36,035 nucleotides of DNA from Deltaproteobacteria bacterium HGW-Deltaproteobacteria-12 (GCA_002840565.1 PHBK01000037.1:1-36035); one strand, 5' to 3'; shown: positions 8,603 through 17,924, counted from the stretch's first letter. Program-made: numbers and translations. Notes: generated from the letters alone by a model not told the origin.

Positions 8603-8670
8603 ATTTGTCTCGTTACTGTTTACCCGTTACTATTTACCATTACAATAAACTAAATTTCGAAAGGTAATAT

Positions 8671-9564
8671 ATGAAAGGAATTAATAAAGGAATTATTTTA
8701 GCCGGCGGGGCTGGCAGCAGGCTTTATCCGCTGACGCTGGTGGCCAGTAAACAGTTGCAGCCTGTTTATGATAAACCAATGATTTATTATCCCCTTGCCA
8801 CACTGATGATGGCGGGGATTAAAGACATTCTTATTATTTCCACACCGCAGGATACACCCCGCTTTGAAGCCCTGTTGGGTGAGGGCGGCCGTTGGGGGAT
8901 AAAGATTTCCTATAAGGTGCAGCCGGAACCCAAAGGTATTGCCCAGGCGTTTCTGGTCGGGGAAGACTTTATTGCCGGTGAAGCTGTATGCCTGATTTTA
9001 GGGGACAACATTTTTTACGGCAAAATGGAACTAAATAAAATCGTCAATGAGTTTCAAAATGGCGCGGTTATTTTCGGCTACTATGTCAATGATCCGGAGC
9101 GTTACGGTGTTGTGGAATTTGACGCTGCTGGAAAGGCAATCAGCATCGAGGAGAAGCCGGCCAGACCAAAATCCAATTATGCAGTGCCCGGATTATATCT
9201 TTATGACCGGCACATTACGGAAATAGCCAAGGCTATGAAACCTTCGGCTCGTGGTGAGTTGGAAATAACAGATGTCAACATGGAATATCTGCGCCGCGGC
9301 GGTCTGCACGTTGTCCCCCTGGGACGGGGTATCGCCTGGCTGGATACCGGTACACACACCAGCCTGCTGGAGGCCAGTCATTTCATCGGCACTCTGGAGG
9401 CGCGTCAGGGATTGAAGATTGCGTGCCTGGAAGAGGTCGCATATCGGATGGGTTTTGTGGATAAAAAAAAGATGAAGCAGGTGATTGAAGAAACGCCCAA
9501 ATCATCCTATCGGGAATATCTGGAAAGGATTGTAAAAGAAAAATCATACCATGAATATCGTTAG
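8671..9564 (+). CDS. rfbA: Glucose-1-phosphate thymidylyltransferase
   Basis: 297-residue RmlA/RfbA. It makes dTDP-glucose from dTTP and glucose-1-phosphate, the first step of the dTDP-rhamnose pathway. The nucleotide-binding signature [16 protein letters not shown] is at 8-22. Other family blocks are [25 protein letters not shown] (metal-binding Asp), [27 protein letters not shown] and [14 protein letters not shown]. It is full length. AAAGG precedes the ATG. Its 3' end overlaps rfbC by 14 bases. Its pathway partner rfbB is 1.9 kb upstream behind two TA modules, and no rfbD is present in the window. Confidence 0.96.
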   Translation: MKGINKGIILAGGAGSRLYPLTLVASKQLQPVYDKPMIYYPLATLMMAGIKDILIISTPQDTPRFEALLGEGGRWGIKISYKVQPEPKGIAQAFLVGEDFIAGEAVCLILGDNIFYGKMELNKIVNEFQNGAVIFGYYVNDPERYGVVEFDAAGKAISIEEKPARPKSNYAVPGLYLYDRHITEIAKAMKPSARGELEITDVNMEYLRRGGLHVVPLGRGIAWLDTGTHTSLLEASHFIGTLEARQGLKIACLEEVAYRMGFVDKKKMKQVIEETPKSSYREYLERIVKEKSYHEYR

Positions 9565-10096
9565 AACCGAGATACCGGATGTGTTGATCCTGGAGCCGCG
9601 GGTGTTCGGCGATGCGCGGGGATTTTTCTATGAGAGCTTCAATCAGAAAGTCTGGCAGGAGATGACCGGTCTACAAACGACCTTCGTCCAGGACAACCAT
9701 TCCCGTTCCGGGTGTAATGTTTTACGCGGCCTGCACTACCAGATTCAGCAGCCCCAGGGTAAGCTTGTAAGGGTCGTTCAGGGGGCGGTATTTGATGTGG
9801 CCGTAGATATTAGGAGCAGTTCGCCGACTTTTGGCCGGTGGGTGGGTGCAGAGCTTTCCGCCGAAAACAAGCGGATGATCTGGATTCCCGAAGGTTTTGC
9901 TCATGGGTTTCTCGTTTTGTCCGAATTTGCGGAATTTCTCTACAAAACGACAGACTACTGGGCGCCGCAATACGAACAGACGATCATTTGGAATGACCCC
10001 GATCTTGCCATTGCCTGGCCATTACAAACAGAACCAATTCTCTCGGCCAAAGACAGCCAGGGGGTGAGGTTTAGGGAAATAGTGGATAGTGGATAG
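9551..10096 (+). CDS. rfbC: dTDP-4-dehydrorhamnose 3,5-epimerase
   Basis: 181-residue RmlC cupin. It epimerises C3 and C5 of dTDP-4-keto-6-deoxyglucose. Recognisable are [28 protein letters not shown] with the catalytic His62, the [20 protein letters not shown] core, IPEGFAHGF and YKTTDYWAP with the probable acid Tyr136. Length is normal. It starts inside rfbA (14-base overlap), so the two are co-expressed. The final enzyme of dTDP-L-rhamnose synthesis, RmlD, is not in the window. Confidence 0.95.
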   Translation: MNIVRTEIPDVLILEPRVFGDARGFFYESFNQKVWQEMTGLQTTFVQDNHSRSGCNVLRGLHYQIQQPQGKLVRVVQGAVFDVAVDIRSSSPTFGRWVGAELSAENKRMIWIPEGFAHGFLVLSEFAEFLYKTTDYWAPQYEQTIIWNDPDLAIAWPLQTEPILSAKDSQGVRFREIVDSG

Positions 10097-10400
10097 TGAC
10101 GAGTAAAAGGACCAAGGTTCGAGGATCAAGGATCAAGGTTAAAAACAGTGAATGGTAAATAGTAAATAGTGAATAGTGAAGGGCGAAAGACCTTCTAGTC
10201 CCCCTTTGAAAAGGGGGTGCGGGGGATTTGGAGCTCGTATTAAAATCCACCCCAGCCCTCCTTTAAGAAAGGAGGGAGGTCTCGCTTCCGCGAGAATTTA
10301 GTCCCCCTTTGGCAAAGGGGGATTCAGGGGGATTTAAAGAAATCCACCCTAGCCCTCCTTTAAGAAAGGAGGGAGCCTCTCGCTAGAGCGAGACTCCATG
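10097..10400. repeat. Composite palindromic repeat, double copy
   Basis: AAGGATCAAGG and AGTAAATAGTGAATAGTG tracts occupy 10097-10180. The GAAGGGCGAAAGACCTTCTA module follows, then two successive pairs of CCCCCTTT..AAAGGGGG and CCCTCCTTTAAGAAAGGAGGG palindromes (about 10199-10280 and 10301-10375). Small arms such as CTCGCTTCCGCGAG and CTCGCTAGAGCGAG lie between and after them. The remaining bases to 10513 hold no obvious element. Confidence 0.85.
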
Positions 10401-10513
10401 CGATCATTCCTAACCCCTGAAGGTGGCAAGGACAGGAATTGATGTAGTAATAAGTATCATCATCTGTTAAATAGTACTTGCAGAAACTACAATCTATGTG
10501 TATTTATCCTTAT

Positions 10514-11830
10514 ATGAAACGCAATCTGACTAAGTCTTTAAATGCTTGGAAATCATCGGCAAACCGTAAACCACTGATTCTTAAGGGTGCCAGGCAAGTT
10601 GGGAAGACCCATATCCTCAAGGAATTCGGCGGTGCTGCCTTCAGCCGTTGTCACTATCTCAATTTTGAAGAGGATGAAAGACTCGGGCGGATTTTTGAGC
10701 AGGATCTGAAACCACAGCGGATTATCGATGAACTTCAATTTTATCTCGATCAGGTCATCGATCGCCAACAGGATATGGTCATTTTCGACGAAATCCAGCG
10801 CTGCCCGAAAGCTCTGACGAGCCTGAAATATTTCTCTGAGGAGATGCCGGAATTGGCTTTGTGTGCAGCCGGATCGCTCCTGGGCGTGACGCTGCATATG
10901 GAATCTTTTCCCGTCGGGAAAGTTCAGTTTCTGGATATGCACCCCCTTTCTTTTGATGAGTTTCTCGATGGAGTAGGAAGGGAGCGGCTGGCCGAACTGG
11001 TCCGGCAACATGATCTGGCGAAGCCCATTCCGGAGATGGCCCATGAACAATTATGGGAATTGTGGAAGCGCTATCTGGTTGTCGGTGGTCTACCCGAAGC
11101 GGTCAACCATTATAGGGAAAGACAGGATAATTTGTATGAGGCTGTTCAGATAGTCCGAAAGACCCAGCGGGATCTCCTGGATGCATATCTGGCCGATATA
11201 GCTAAACACTGCGGGAAGACAAATGCCTTACATATCGAGAGGCTCTGGCGAAATGTTCCGGCTCAATTGGCGCAAGCGCAGAATGGATCAGCTGGTAAAT
11301 TTAAGCTTCGCGAAGGTATCCCCGGAATCCGTGGTTATGAAAGGCTGGCTGCGCCATTAGACTGGCTGGAAGGTGCTAACCTGCTTATTCGTGTTCCTAT
11401 TATAGAAAACATAGGTATCCCTCTTTCCGGGTATGCCAAGGAAAATCGCTTCAAACTCTATATCTTTGACATTGGACTTCTGGGAGCTATGAGCGGTATC
11501 GCTCCGGCCACTTTCCTGAAATATGATTTTGGCAGTTATCAGGGATATATAGCAGAAAATTATGTAGCTCAGGAACTTCGCGCTGCGGGTGATAAAATCA
11601 TCTATTGCTGGCAGGGTCGAACAGCAGAAGTGGAATTTCTTCTGGAAAAGGGAGGAGAAATCATACCAGTAGAGGTTAAATCGGGAAGGGTAACGCAATC
11701 CAAAAGCCTGAAGGTTTACGCCGAGCGCTTTTGCCCACCTAAGATGTTCATTCTGAGTGCTAAAAACATAAACCATTCCAATAATCGGCATTATCTTCCG
11801 CTATATATGGTTGCCCGGCTTGAAGACTAA
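10514..11830 (+). CDS. DUF4143-type AAA ATPase with C-terminal nuclease-like fold
   Basis: 438-residue protein of the stand-alone AAA_14/DUF4143 family. These ATPases are widespread but their function is not established. Walker A is GARQVGKT (25-32) and Walker B is MVIFDEIQ (88-95). The C-terminal DUF4143 region contains GYIAENYVAQEL and AEVEFLLEKGGEIIPVEVKSG. The latter has the E-x-K pattern of a PD-(D/E)xK-like fold. I place the start at ATG 10514; the frame is open back to 10478 but the extra residues are not family-like. It stands alone between repeat-filled gaps, so it is probably an accessory gene. Confidence 0.88.
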   Translation: MKRNLTKSLNAWKSSANRKPLILKGARQVGKTHILKEFGGAAFSRCHYLNFEEDERLGRIFEQDLKPQRIIDELQFYLDQVIDRQQDMVIFDEIQRCPKALTSLKYFSEEMPELALCAAGSLLGVTLHMESFPVGKVQFLDMHPLSFDEFLDGVGRERLAELVRQHDLAKPIPEMAHEQLWELWKRYLVVGGLPEAVNHYRERQDNLYEAVQIVRKTQRDLLDAYLADIAKHCGKTNALHIERLWRNVPAQLAQAQNGSAGKFKLREGIPGIRGYERLAAPLDWLEGANLLIRVPIIENIGIPLSGYAKENRFKLYIFDIGLLGAMSGIAPATFLKYDFGSYQGYIAENYVAQELRAAGDKIIYCWQGRTAEVEFLLEKGGEIIPVEVKSGRVTQSKSLKVYAERFCPPKMFILSAKNINHSNNRHYLPLYMVARLED

Positions 11831-12118
11831 ATAGTGAATTGTGTCTAGTTAAAGGGACAAGGAACAAGGAGCGAGTAAATAGTAAATAGTGACGAGTAAA
11901 TAGTAATGAGTAAATAGTAAATAGAAAAAACTCAGGTACTGTCCCCCTTTGAAAAAGGGGGTGCGGGGGATTTAAAGTTCGTTGAAAAATCCACCCCAGC
12001 CCTCCTTTAAGAAAGGAGGGAGCCCTCGCTTCCGCAAGAATTTAGTCCCCCTTTGGCAACCACCTAATGACCTAAAGGTCACGCGAGGTGAAGCAAGGGG
12101 GAATCAGGGGGATTTAAA
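11831..12118. repeat. Composite palindromic repeat with nested 30-bp palindrome
   Basis: AGTAAATAGT tracts (about 11870-11925) precede CCCCCTTTGAAAAAGGGGG, the ATCCACCCCAGCCC linker and CCTCCTTTAAGAAAGGAGGG. A second GTCCCCCTTT hairpin follows, whose loop is interrupted at 12061-12090 by a 30-base palindromic insert with arms CACCT/AGGTG and TGACCT/AGGTCA. A near-identical insert lies in opposite orientation at 19716-19745. Confidence 0.85.
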
Positions 12119-12159
12119 TTATTAGTCGTTATTGCTGTTAATAATGGAGGTTGGTAAGC

Positions 12160-13026
12160 ATGCAAATTAAGGAATATCTGAATCGAAGAAATATCTTATT
12201 CTTTTTGTTTTTCGTTGTGGCGTTTCTCATGGCTTACGCGCCGATCAAAGCCATTTATACTTCTTCCGCCAACAGAGAGTACTACTCACATATTGTACTG
12301 ATTCCCCTGGTGAGCATTTACCTTGTTTTTCTGAACAGGAAGATCATATTTTCTCAAATAAATTATTCCTTTATTGCGGGAATAGCCGCCATGCTGATTG
12401 GCGTTTTGATTTATTTTGTCGGACGATTTTCCGGCGACCAGTTTAATCAGAATGATTTTACGGCGATCATTGCTTTATCGGCTGTGGTTTTCATCAATGG
12501 CGCTTTTATTTTGTGCTTTGGTCTGCAGGCCTTTAAGGATGCTCTTTTTCCATTGATATTTCTGTTATTCCTGTGTCCCATTCCCAGCAATATTATGGAG
12601 GAGTTTATTTATCTTCTCCAAATTGGTTCCACGGAATTCAGCAACTTGATGTTTATGGCATCTGGTGTTCCTTTTCTCAGAGAGGGTTTTGTCTTTCATC
12701 TTTCCGGTATGAGTGTTGAGGTTGCCAAACAGTGCAGCGGCATAAGATCAGCCCTGGCGCTCTTCATTACCGCCCTCCTGGCCGGGCATCTATTTCTGAA
12801 TACCTGGTGGAAAAAGGTTATACTGGTTTTATGCATTTTCCCGATTGCCATGTTTAAGAATGGAATCCGCATTGTTTCTCTGACTCTTCTGGGTACATAT
12901 GTGGACCCGAGGATCCTGAAAAGTTCACTGCACCAGGAAGGTGGGATTCCTTTTTTTATTGTGGCTTTATTATTAATGGCCCCGATACTTTATTTCCTGA
13001 GAAGAAGTGAGAAAAAAAGTAAGTGA
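12160..13026 (+). CDS. xrt: Exosortase (transmembrane cysteine transpeptidase-like)
   Basis: 288-residue multi-spanning inner-membrane protein of the exosortase/archaeosortase family. It is predicted to cleave PEP-CTERM sorting signals and transfer the protein onward. The three conserved active-site residues are visible: Cys in VAKQCSGIRSA (about 192), Arg in KNGIRIVSL (about 237) and His in SLHQEGGIPFF (about 258), each at the mouth of a hydrophobic segment. About eight membrane spans are apparent. ATG 12160 is chosen because TGGAGG lies 9 bases upstream; a TTG at 12151 is also open. No EpsI domain is fused or adjacent, so the subtype (XrtA or other) is left open. prsK follows after 6 bases. 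Confidence 0.93.
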   Translation: MQIKEYLNRRNILFFLFFVVAFLMAYAPIKAIYTSSANREYYSHIVLIPLVSIYLVFLNRKIIFSQINYSFIAGIAAMLIGVLIYFVGRFSGDQFNQNDFTAIIALSAVVFINGAFILCFGLQAFKDALFPLIFLLFLCPIPSNIMEEFIYLLQIGSTEFSNLMFMASGVPFLREGFVFHLSGMSVEVAKQCSGIRSALALFITALLAGHLFLNTWWKKVILVLCIFPIAMFKNGIRIVSLTLLGTYVDPRILKSSLHQEGGIPFFIVALLLMAPILYFLRRSEKKSK

Positions 13027-13032
13027 GAACCA

Positions 13033-15147
13033 ATGAACCTTAGCATTTTGTTAGCATGGATTACAGCCGGTTTGACAATGATAATAGCCATTATTGCTCT
13101 GTGGCGTGATCCGCGCTCCTTTGTTCATCGTGTATTTGCCGCGGGGATGCTGCTTTTCGCCTGCGATGCCGGCTTAACCGTTTTCCTTTACCAGTCTGCA
13201 ACGACTGAACAATTTCTGTTCCGGCAATGGCTGCAGCTTCTTGTAGCCTCATTTCTGCCCGCGGTGTGGCTCCTTTTCAGTGTAAGTTTCGCCCGCGCCA
13301 ACTATTTCGAACAGATAGCCAGATGGAAATGGATTTTGCTTTTGACGCTGGTTTTGCCGGTCGCACTGGTTACGCTGTTCCGCAGCGCTCTGTTCTCCGG
13401 GCCGCCAATGCAGGCGGATTCATCCACGATCTTTATCGGCATCGGATGGTCCGGTTATGCCTGGCACCTGCTTTGGGTGATCCTGTCGGTAATGATTCTC
13501 ATGAACCTGGAGCGGACTTTTCGTCATGCTACCGGTCACATGCGGTGGCAGACAAAATTCATGTTCCTGGGCATCGGCGGCATCTTCGGCGCCCATTTGT
13601 TCACGGACAGTCAGGCGGTTCTTTTCAAAGGCGTGAATATGGGTCTGGATATTGTCGATCTGGGCGCCCTGCTGATTGCGGATATCTTCATGCTCCGTTC
13701 CCTGTTCCGCGGAAAGCCCCTGAATGTGTCCGTTCATCTTTCCCACCAGTTTTTGTACGGCTCTTTCACTGTCCTCATTGTGGGGATATTTTTTATCTCC
13801 GTCGGAGTTGTGGCATGGTTTTCACTGTATTTTGATTGGATTCGGAATATTCATGTTGCCATCTTCCTGATGCTGGTGGCGATAATGGCGGCTGCGGCCT
13901 TTCTCCTGTCCGATCGCCTGCGGATGATGCGTAAGCGATTCATCAGCCGGCACTTCCAGCGACCGCAGTATGACTATCAGAAAATATGGGAGGGATTTAC
14001 CGAGCGGACCGCTTCGGTAACGCAGACGCATGATCTTTGTAATGTGATTGTCCGGATGGTTTCGGAAACTCTGGCGACCCTGTCCGTCAGTATCTGGCTC
14101 GTGGATGAAAAGCAGGAAAGCCTGTCCTTCGGCGGCTCGACAGTCTTTACGGAGGCCGATATCGAAAAGCTGAAATTCAGCGGTCATGGCGGGACGGATT
14201 TGATTCACGCTATGATCGATCAGACTATGCCCGTCGATCTGGAGGGACGCAGTGATGACTGGGTGGAGGACCTGAAGCGCACCTACGGTTTTGAAGATAC
14301 AAAGGAATCACGGTTGCGTTATTGTGTCCCGCTTAAAGCGGCAGGCCATCTCATCGGGATTATGACCTTGAGCGAAAAGGTGTTCTACGAGTCTCTCACC
14401 TTTGAAGAATCCGAGCTCCTGAAAACCATGGCCGATCAGGCAGCGGCTGGGCTGCTTAACCTCAGGCTTTCGGAACAGTTGCGGCAGACGAAGGAACTGG
14501 AAGCATTCCAGACCATGTCTGCTTTTTTCATGCATGATTTGAAAAACCTGGCTTCCAAGCTTTCTCTGGTTACTCAGAATCTGCCGGTGCATATGGATAA
14601 TCCGGAATTCCGCGAGGATGCCTTCCGGACGATCGGCCAGAGTGTCACCAAGATCAACGCCATGAGCAGCCGCCTGTCGCTGCTCAGCCGCAAGCTGGAG
14701 CTGGCCTTTGCGCAAGCCGATCTGAATGATCTGGTCGAGATGACAATCTCTGAGATTAAGGGCTCATTTCGTGTTCCCATCATCCGGAATCTGGAAAAAC
14801 TGCCGCCGGTGTCCGTCGACCGCGATCAGGTTCATAAAGTAATCGATAATCTGTTAATAAATGCTAATGACGCCCTGGGACATGATGGCCAGATCATTGT
14901 TTCAACAGTCTATAAGGATAACTGGGCGGAAATTGCGATTAGCGATAATGGTTGCGGCATGTCCAGGGAATTCGTCGAGAAGAACCTTTTTCGGCCTTTT
15001 CAGACAACCAAGAAACACGGGATGGGCATCGGCCTTTATCACTGCAAGACCATAGTCGAAGCGCATGGAGGCCGGATCGAAGTGGAAAGTGAGGAAGGAA
15101 AGGGCACCACTTTCCGGGTGCTGCTGCCGGTGGAGAAAGAACATTAA
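13033..15147 (+). CDS. prsK: PEP-CTERM system sensor histidine kinase PrsK
   Basis: 704-residue membrane kinase. The N-terminal third (about 1-295) has around eight hydrophobic spans. A GAF-like cytoplasmic region (about 325-480) follows, then a phospho-acceptor helix with His501 in SAFFMHDLKNLASKLSL. The HATPase domain has DNLLINANDAL (N box), ISDNGCGM (638-643), RPFQTTKKHGMGIGL and the HGGRIEVESEEGKGTTF end. This is the architecture of PrsK, the kinase restricted to PEP-CTERM/exosortase genomes. It follows the exosortase by 6 bases, so the two are likely one transcript. Its cognate regulator PrsR lies 0.8 kb downstream beyond a DUF559 gene. The signal it senses is unknown. Confidence 0.93.
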   Translation: MNLSILLAWITAGLTMIIAIIALWRDPRSFVHRVFAAGMLLFACDAGLTVFLYQSATTEQFLFRQWLQLLVASFLPAVWLLFSVSFARANYFEQIARWKWILLLTLVLPVALVTLFRSALFSGPPMQADSSTIFIGIGWSGYAWHLLWVILSVMILMNLERTFRHATGHMRWQTKFMFLGIGGIFGAHLFTDSQAVLFKGVNMGLDIVDLGALLIADIFMLRSLFRGKPLNVSVHLSHQFLYGSFTVLIVGIFFISVGVVAWFSLYFDWIRNIHVAIFLMLVAIMAAAAFLLSDRLRMMRKRFISRHFQRPQYDYQKIWEGFTERTASVTQTHDLCNVIVRMVSETLATLSVSIWLVDEKQESLSFGGSTVFTEADIEKLKFSGHGGTDLIHAMIDQTMPVDLEGRSDDWVEDLKRTYGFEDTKESRLRYCVPLKAAGHLIGIMTLSEKVFYESLTFEESELLKTMADQAAAGLLNLRLSEQLRQTKELEAFQTMSAFFMHDLKNLASKLSLVTQNLPVHMDNPEFREDAFRTIGQSVTKINAMSSRLSLLSRKLELAFAQADLNDLVEMTISEIKGSFRVPIIRNLEKLPPVSVDRDQVHKVIDNLLINANDALGHDGQIIVSTVYKDNWAEIAISDNGCGMSREFVEKNLFRPFQTTKKHGMGIGLYHCKTIVEAHGGRIEVESEEGKGTTFRVLLPVEKEH

Positions 15148-15405
15148 CGAGTGAATAGTGAATAGTAAAAGGACCAAGGTTCGAGGAGCAAGGATCAAGG
15201 AGCAAGGGACAAAAACAGTAAATGGTAAATTGTAATGAGTGACGGGTGAAAGACCTTGTAGTCCCCCTTTGAAAAAGGGGGAAACAGGGGGATTTAAAAA
15301 CACTAGGAAATCCACCGCAGCCCTCCTTTGCAAAAGGAGGGAGCTTTTCGCTAGCGTGATAATGTTAGTCCCCCTTTGTAAAAGGGGGTGCGGGGGATTT
15401 AGTTT
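15148..15405. repeat. Composite palindromic repeat
   Basis: AAGGATCAAGG and AGTGAATAGT words (15148-15240) are followed by GTCCCCCTTTGAAAAAGGGGG (15261), CCCTCCTTTGCAAAAGGAGGG (about 15321), CGCTAGCGTGATAA and a second GTCCCCCTTTGTAAAAGGGGG at 15368-15388. It breaks the prsK-prsR operon. Confidence 0.85.
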
Positions 15406-15420
15406 TTATCAGTCAGAACT

Positions 15421-15792
15421 ATGCTTACATACAGAAGCGATCTGAAAATAACATCCAGGACATTGCGCAGGAACATGACCGAAGCAGAACAGCTTTTGTG
15501 GTCACGTTTGCGCGGGAAGCAGATACTGGGGGTGCAGTTCTACAGACAGAAACCAATAGGGAATTATGTTGTTGATTTCTATGCACCAGCAGTCAACTTG
15601 GTGATTGAAGTTGATGGCTCAGGTCACTTAGAGGAAGACATTCAAAAGCAAGATCAGGAAAGGGATGCTTTTTTAATAAACAAAGTGTTACTCGTATTGA
15701 GGTTTGATAATATTCAAGTACTGCAGCAGCTTAATGGTGTTGGTGAAAAGATTTTCAATGTGGTATCTGATCGTTTGGGGAAGGCTTGCTAA
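15421..15792 (+). CDS. DUF559 protein, PD-(D/E)xK endonuclease-like
   Basis: 123-residue DUF559 protein. The family has a very-short-patch-repair-like restriction-endonuclease fold. Recognisable are RTLRRNMTEAEQLLWSRLRG, FYRQKPIGNYVVDFYAP with Asp52, LVIEVDGSGH with Glu63 and Asp65, and RDAFLINKVLLVLRFDN. Length is typical. It sits between prsK and prsR with palindromic repeats on both sides. Such genes often occur embedded in repeat-rich gaps in related genomes, so it may travel with them; that is inference. The biological role is unknown. Confidence 0.85.
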   Translation: MLTYRSDLKITSRTLRRNMTEAEQLLWSRLRGKQILGVQFYRQKPIGNYVVDFYAPAVNLVIEVDGSGHLEEDIQKQDQERDAFLINKVLLVLRFDNIQVLQQLNGVGEKIFNVVSDRLGKAC

Positions 15793-15880
15793 AATCCACC
15801 CCAACCCTCCTTTGACAAAGGAGGGAACGTTTCGCTGTAGCGAGAAAATCCCCCTAGCCCCCTTTTGCAAAGGGGGTAAA
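15793..15880. repeat. Palindromic repeat upstream of prsR
   Basis: ATCCACCCCAACCC, CCTCCTTTGACAAAGGAGGG, CGCTGTAGCG and CCCCCTTTTGCAAAGGGGG occur in series. This places two strong potential hairpins 50-135 bases before the prsR start. Confidence 0.8.
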
Positions 15881-15929
15881 TGTTTTAATTGTAACTATGT
15901 ACTATTAATTTCTTTCGAGAGGGAAGAAT

Positions 15930-17297
15930 TTGAAAAAACCAAAACTATTGATTGTCGATGATGATGAAGATCTGCGCACCCAGATGAAGTGGGCCCTGAC
16001 CGGGGAGTACGACATTGTACTGGCCGAAGATCGTATCAGCGCCATGGGTGCCATGAGAAAGGCACAACCTGCGGTGATTACCCTCGATCTTGGTCTGCCC
16101 CCTGAACCGGCAGGTGTTGAGGAAGGCTTTGCCACGCTGGATGAGATTATCGCCGAAAACAGCCAGACCAAGGTAATCATTATTACGGGACGCGGAGAAA
16201 AGGAAAATGCCCTGCGTGCGATTGACAAAGGAGCATACGATTTCTTCTACAAACCCATCCAGTTGGATGAGTTGAAGATCGTCCTTGGCCGGGCCTTTTA
16301 CGTTTCCCAACTCGAGCAGGAGCAGCGGGCATTGCGCAAACGCTTGAGCGGCGACACCTTTGAAGGAATGCTTGGAACCTGCCAGAAGATGCAGGATACC
16401 TATGCGGTCATCCGGAAGGTATCGACCACGGATGCACCTGTCCTGGTCATGGGAGAAAGCGGCACCGGCAAGGAGCTTGTGGCGCGGGCTATGCACCGGC
16501 TTAGTGTCCGCCAGGCGAAACCGTTCATTGTTATTAATTGCGGAGCGATTCCCGAGAACCTTCTGGAGAGCGAACTCTTCGGCCACGAGAAGGGTGCTTT
16601 TACGGGTGCGCATATACAGCGCAAAGGTCGCTTTGAAATGGTTGAGGGAGGCACACTCTTCCTCGATGAGATCGGCGAACTTCCCCTCTCATTGCAAGTA
16701 AAACTGCTTCGCTTTCTCCAGGAGCGCACTATTGAAAGGGTAGGGGGACGGGAGCAGATCGATGTTGATGCCCGGGTTGTTGCAGCGACAAACCGCGACC
16801 TGAAAGAAGCGATGAAGGAAGGGAAATTTCGTGAGGATCTGTACTTTCGCCTGGGCGTCATTCTGATGTCTCTGCCTCCCTTGAGAGAAAGGGAAGGGGA
16901 CATTGTTCTCCTGGCCAAAGCCTTTCTGGAGCGCTATGCTGATGAAAACAGAAAAAAAATAAAAGGTTTTACTGATCAGGCCTTGGATTCCATCGTCTCG
17001 TATGACTGGCCCGGCAATGTCCGGGAACTGGAAAACCGTGTCAAACGGGCTGTGATTATGGCCGAAGGTCTGAAGATTATCCCGGCGGATTTGGATATGG
17101 AGGAAGTTGCGCCGATCCCCAGGCAGAAATACGAAAGCATGGGATTGAAGGAAGCCCGTGAAGCCCTGGAAAAAGAAATGCTCTTTAAGGCTTTTGCCCG
17201 CAATAAGGAAAACCTGACCAAGGTAGCCAGCGAGCTCGGCGTCAGCCGCCCGACACTTTATGATATGATGGAAAAGTATGGAATCCCGAAAGAGTGA
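15930..17297 (+). CDS. prsR: PEP-CTERM-box sigma-54 response regulator PrsR
   Basis: 455-residue NtrC/AtoC-type activator. The receiver domain (1-120) has Asp10-12, phospho-acceptor Asp53 in ITLDLGLP, the ITGRGEKENALRAIDKGAYDFFYKPI block and Lys108. The AAA+ domain has GESGTGKE (175-182), the sigma-54 contact loop GAFTGA (222-227), Walker B TLFLDEIGE and REDLYFRLGV. The C-terminal Fis-type helix-turn-helix is about 426-451 (LTKVASELGVSRPTLYDMM). It starts at TTG 15930 behind GAGAGGGAAG. PrsR is found only with PrsK and PEP-CTERM systems. Its probable targets are the TGTCGG-N4-yTTTACA boxes upstream of the four PEP-CTERM genes here. Confidence 0.94.
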   Translation: MKKPKLLIVDDDEDLRTQMKWALTGEYDIVLAEDRISAMGAMRKAQPAVITLDLGLPPEPAGVEEGFATLDEIIAENSQTKVIIITGRGEKENALRAIDKGAYDFFYKPIQLDELKIVLGRAFYVSQLEQEQRALRKRLSGDTFEGMLGTCQKMQDTYAVIRKVSTTDAPVLVMGESGTGKELVARAMHRLSVRQAKPFIVINCGAIPENLLESELFGHEKGAFTGAHIQRKGRFEMVEGGTLFLDEIGELPLSLQVKLLRFLQERTIERVGGREQIDVDARVVAATNRDLKEAMKEGKFREDLYFRLGVILMSLPPLREREGDIVLLAKAFLERYADENRKKIKGFTDQALDSIVSYDWPGNVRELENRVKRAVIMAEGLKIIPADLDMEEVAPIPRQKYESMGLKEAREALEKEMLFKAFARNKENLTKVASELGVSRPTLYDMMEKYGIPKE

Positions 17298-17520
17298 AAG
17301 TAGAAGTGAATAGTTAATAGTAAATAGTGACGAGTAAAAGGACCAAGGTTCGAGGAACAAGGATCAAGGATCAAGGAGCAAGGGACAAAAACAGTAAATG
17401 GTATATTGTAATGAGTGGCGGGTCAAAGACCTTGTAGTCCCCCTTTGAAAAAGGGTGTGTGAGGTATTTAAAAATATTTTGTAAATCCACCCCAACCCTC
17501 ATTTAACAAAGGAGGGAACC
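17298..17520. repeat. Low-complexity tract plus decayed palindromes
   Basis: AGTAAATAGTGACGAG and CAAGGATCAAGG words run to about 17425. CCCCCTTTGAAAAAGGGTGTG and ATCCACCCCAACCC..CATTTAACAAAGGAGGG follow, each with mismatches that weaken the hairpins. Confidence 0.75.
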
Positions 17521-17547
17521 ATTCGCTAAAAAAGAATGTGTACTATG

Positions 17548-17564
17548 TGTCGGATTTCTTTACA
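17548..17564 (+). promoter_or_regulatory. PEP-CTERM box (distal, gene at 17925)
   Basis: TGTCGGATTTCTTTACA is the 17-bp imperfect dyad (TGT..ACA ends) shared by all PEP-CTERM gene promoters in this window. It is the probable PrsR upstream activator site, 266 bases before the -24 element. Confidence 0.8.
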
Positions 17565-17735
17565 AACCAAAAAACGAAAAATACTGTTTAATTACAATTT
17601 GTTAACCTAAAGTTAATGAACAGACACCATTTTTGATCATCATTAACTGTTTGATCCTTACAACTTCAAATATTATTTAAACACATGATATAAATCATAA
17701 AAATTAAAATCAGTGTTATTTCGATAACTGATTAA

Positions 17736-17752
17736 TGTCGGAATTATTTACA
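17736..17752 (+). promoter_or_regulatory. PEP-CTERM box (proximal, gene at 17925)
   Basis: TGTCGGAATTATTTACA is the same motif with one change in the CTTTACA half. It lies about 60 bases upstream of the sigma-54 promoter. Confidence 0.75.
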
Positions 17753-17813
17753 ATATTCTTGTTATGAAAAGATCAAGGAATATATAAACTAAATATAATT
17801 AAGCAGTTACGCA

Positions 17814-17830
17814 TAGGCGCAAATATTGCA
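17814..17830 (+). promoter_or_regulatory. Sigma-54 promoter of the PEP-CTERM gene at 17925
   Basis: TAGGCGCAAATATTGCA has GG at 17816 and GC at 17828, the required 12-base spacing of -24/-12 promoters (consensus TGGCAC-N5-TTGC). Only the first G of TGG is changed. Confidence 0.7.
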
Positions 17831-17924
17831 TGCTGTATTGTACTTGGGTTAATTTTGTGGTAGTATCAAATCAACAGGTACAAAAAATGGAGTGACCCAT
17901 TATTCATCAGGGGAGATATAACCA

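Noticed and set aside
10097..10400. CRISPR-like array
   Set aside because: Repeats are palindromes of unequal spacing with no unique spacers of constant length and no cas genes nearby.
12151..12159. TTG start of the exosortase
   Set aside because: ATG 12160 has better spacing to TGGAGG; the extra three codons add nothing recognisable.
15239..15445. Plus-strand ORF between prsK and the DUF559 gene
   Set aside because: Translated CCCCCTTT / CCCTCCTTT repeat; similar peptides appear at every repeat copy.
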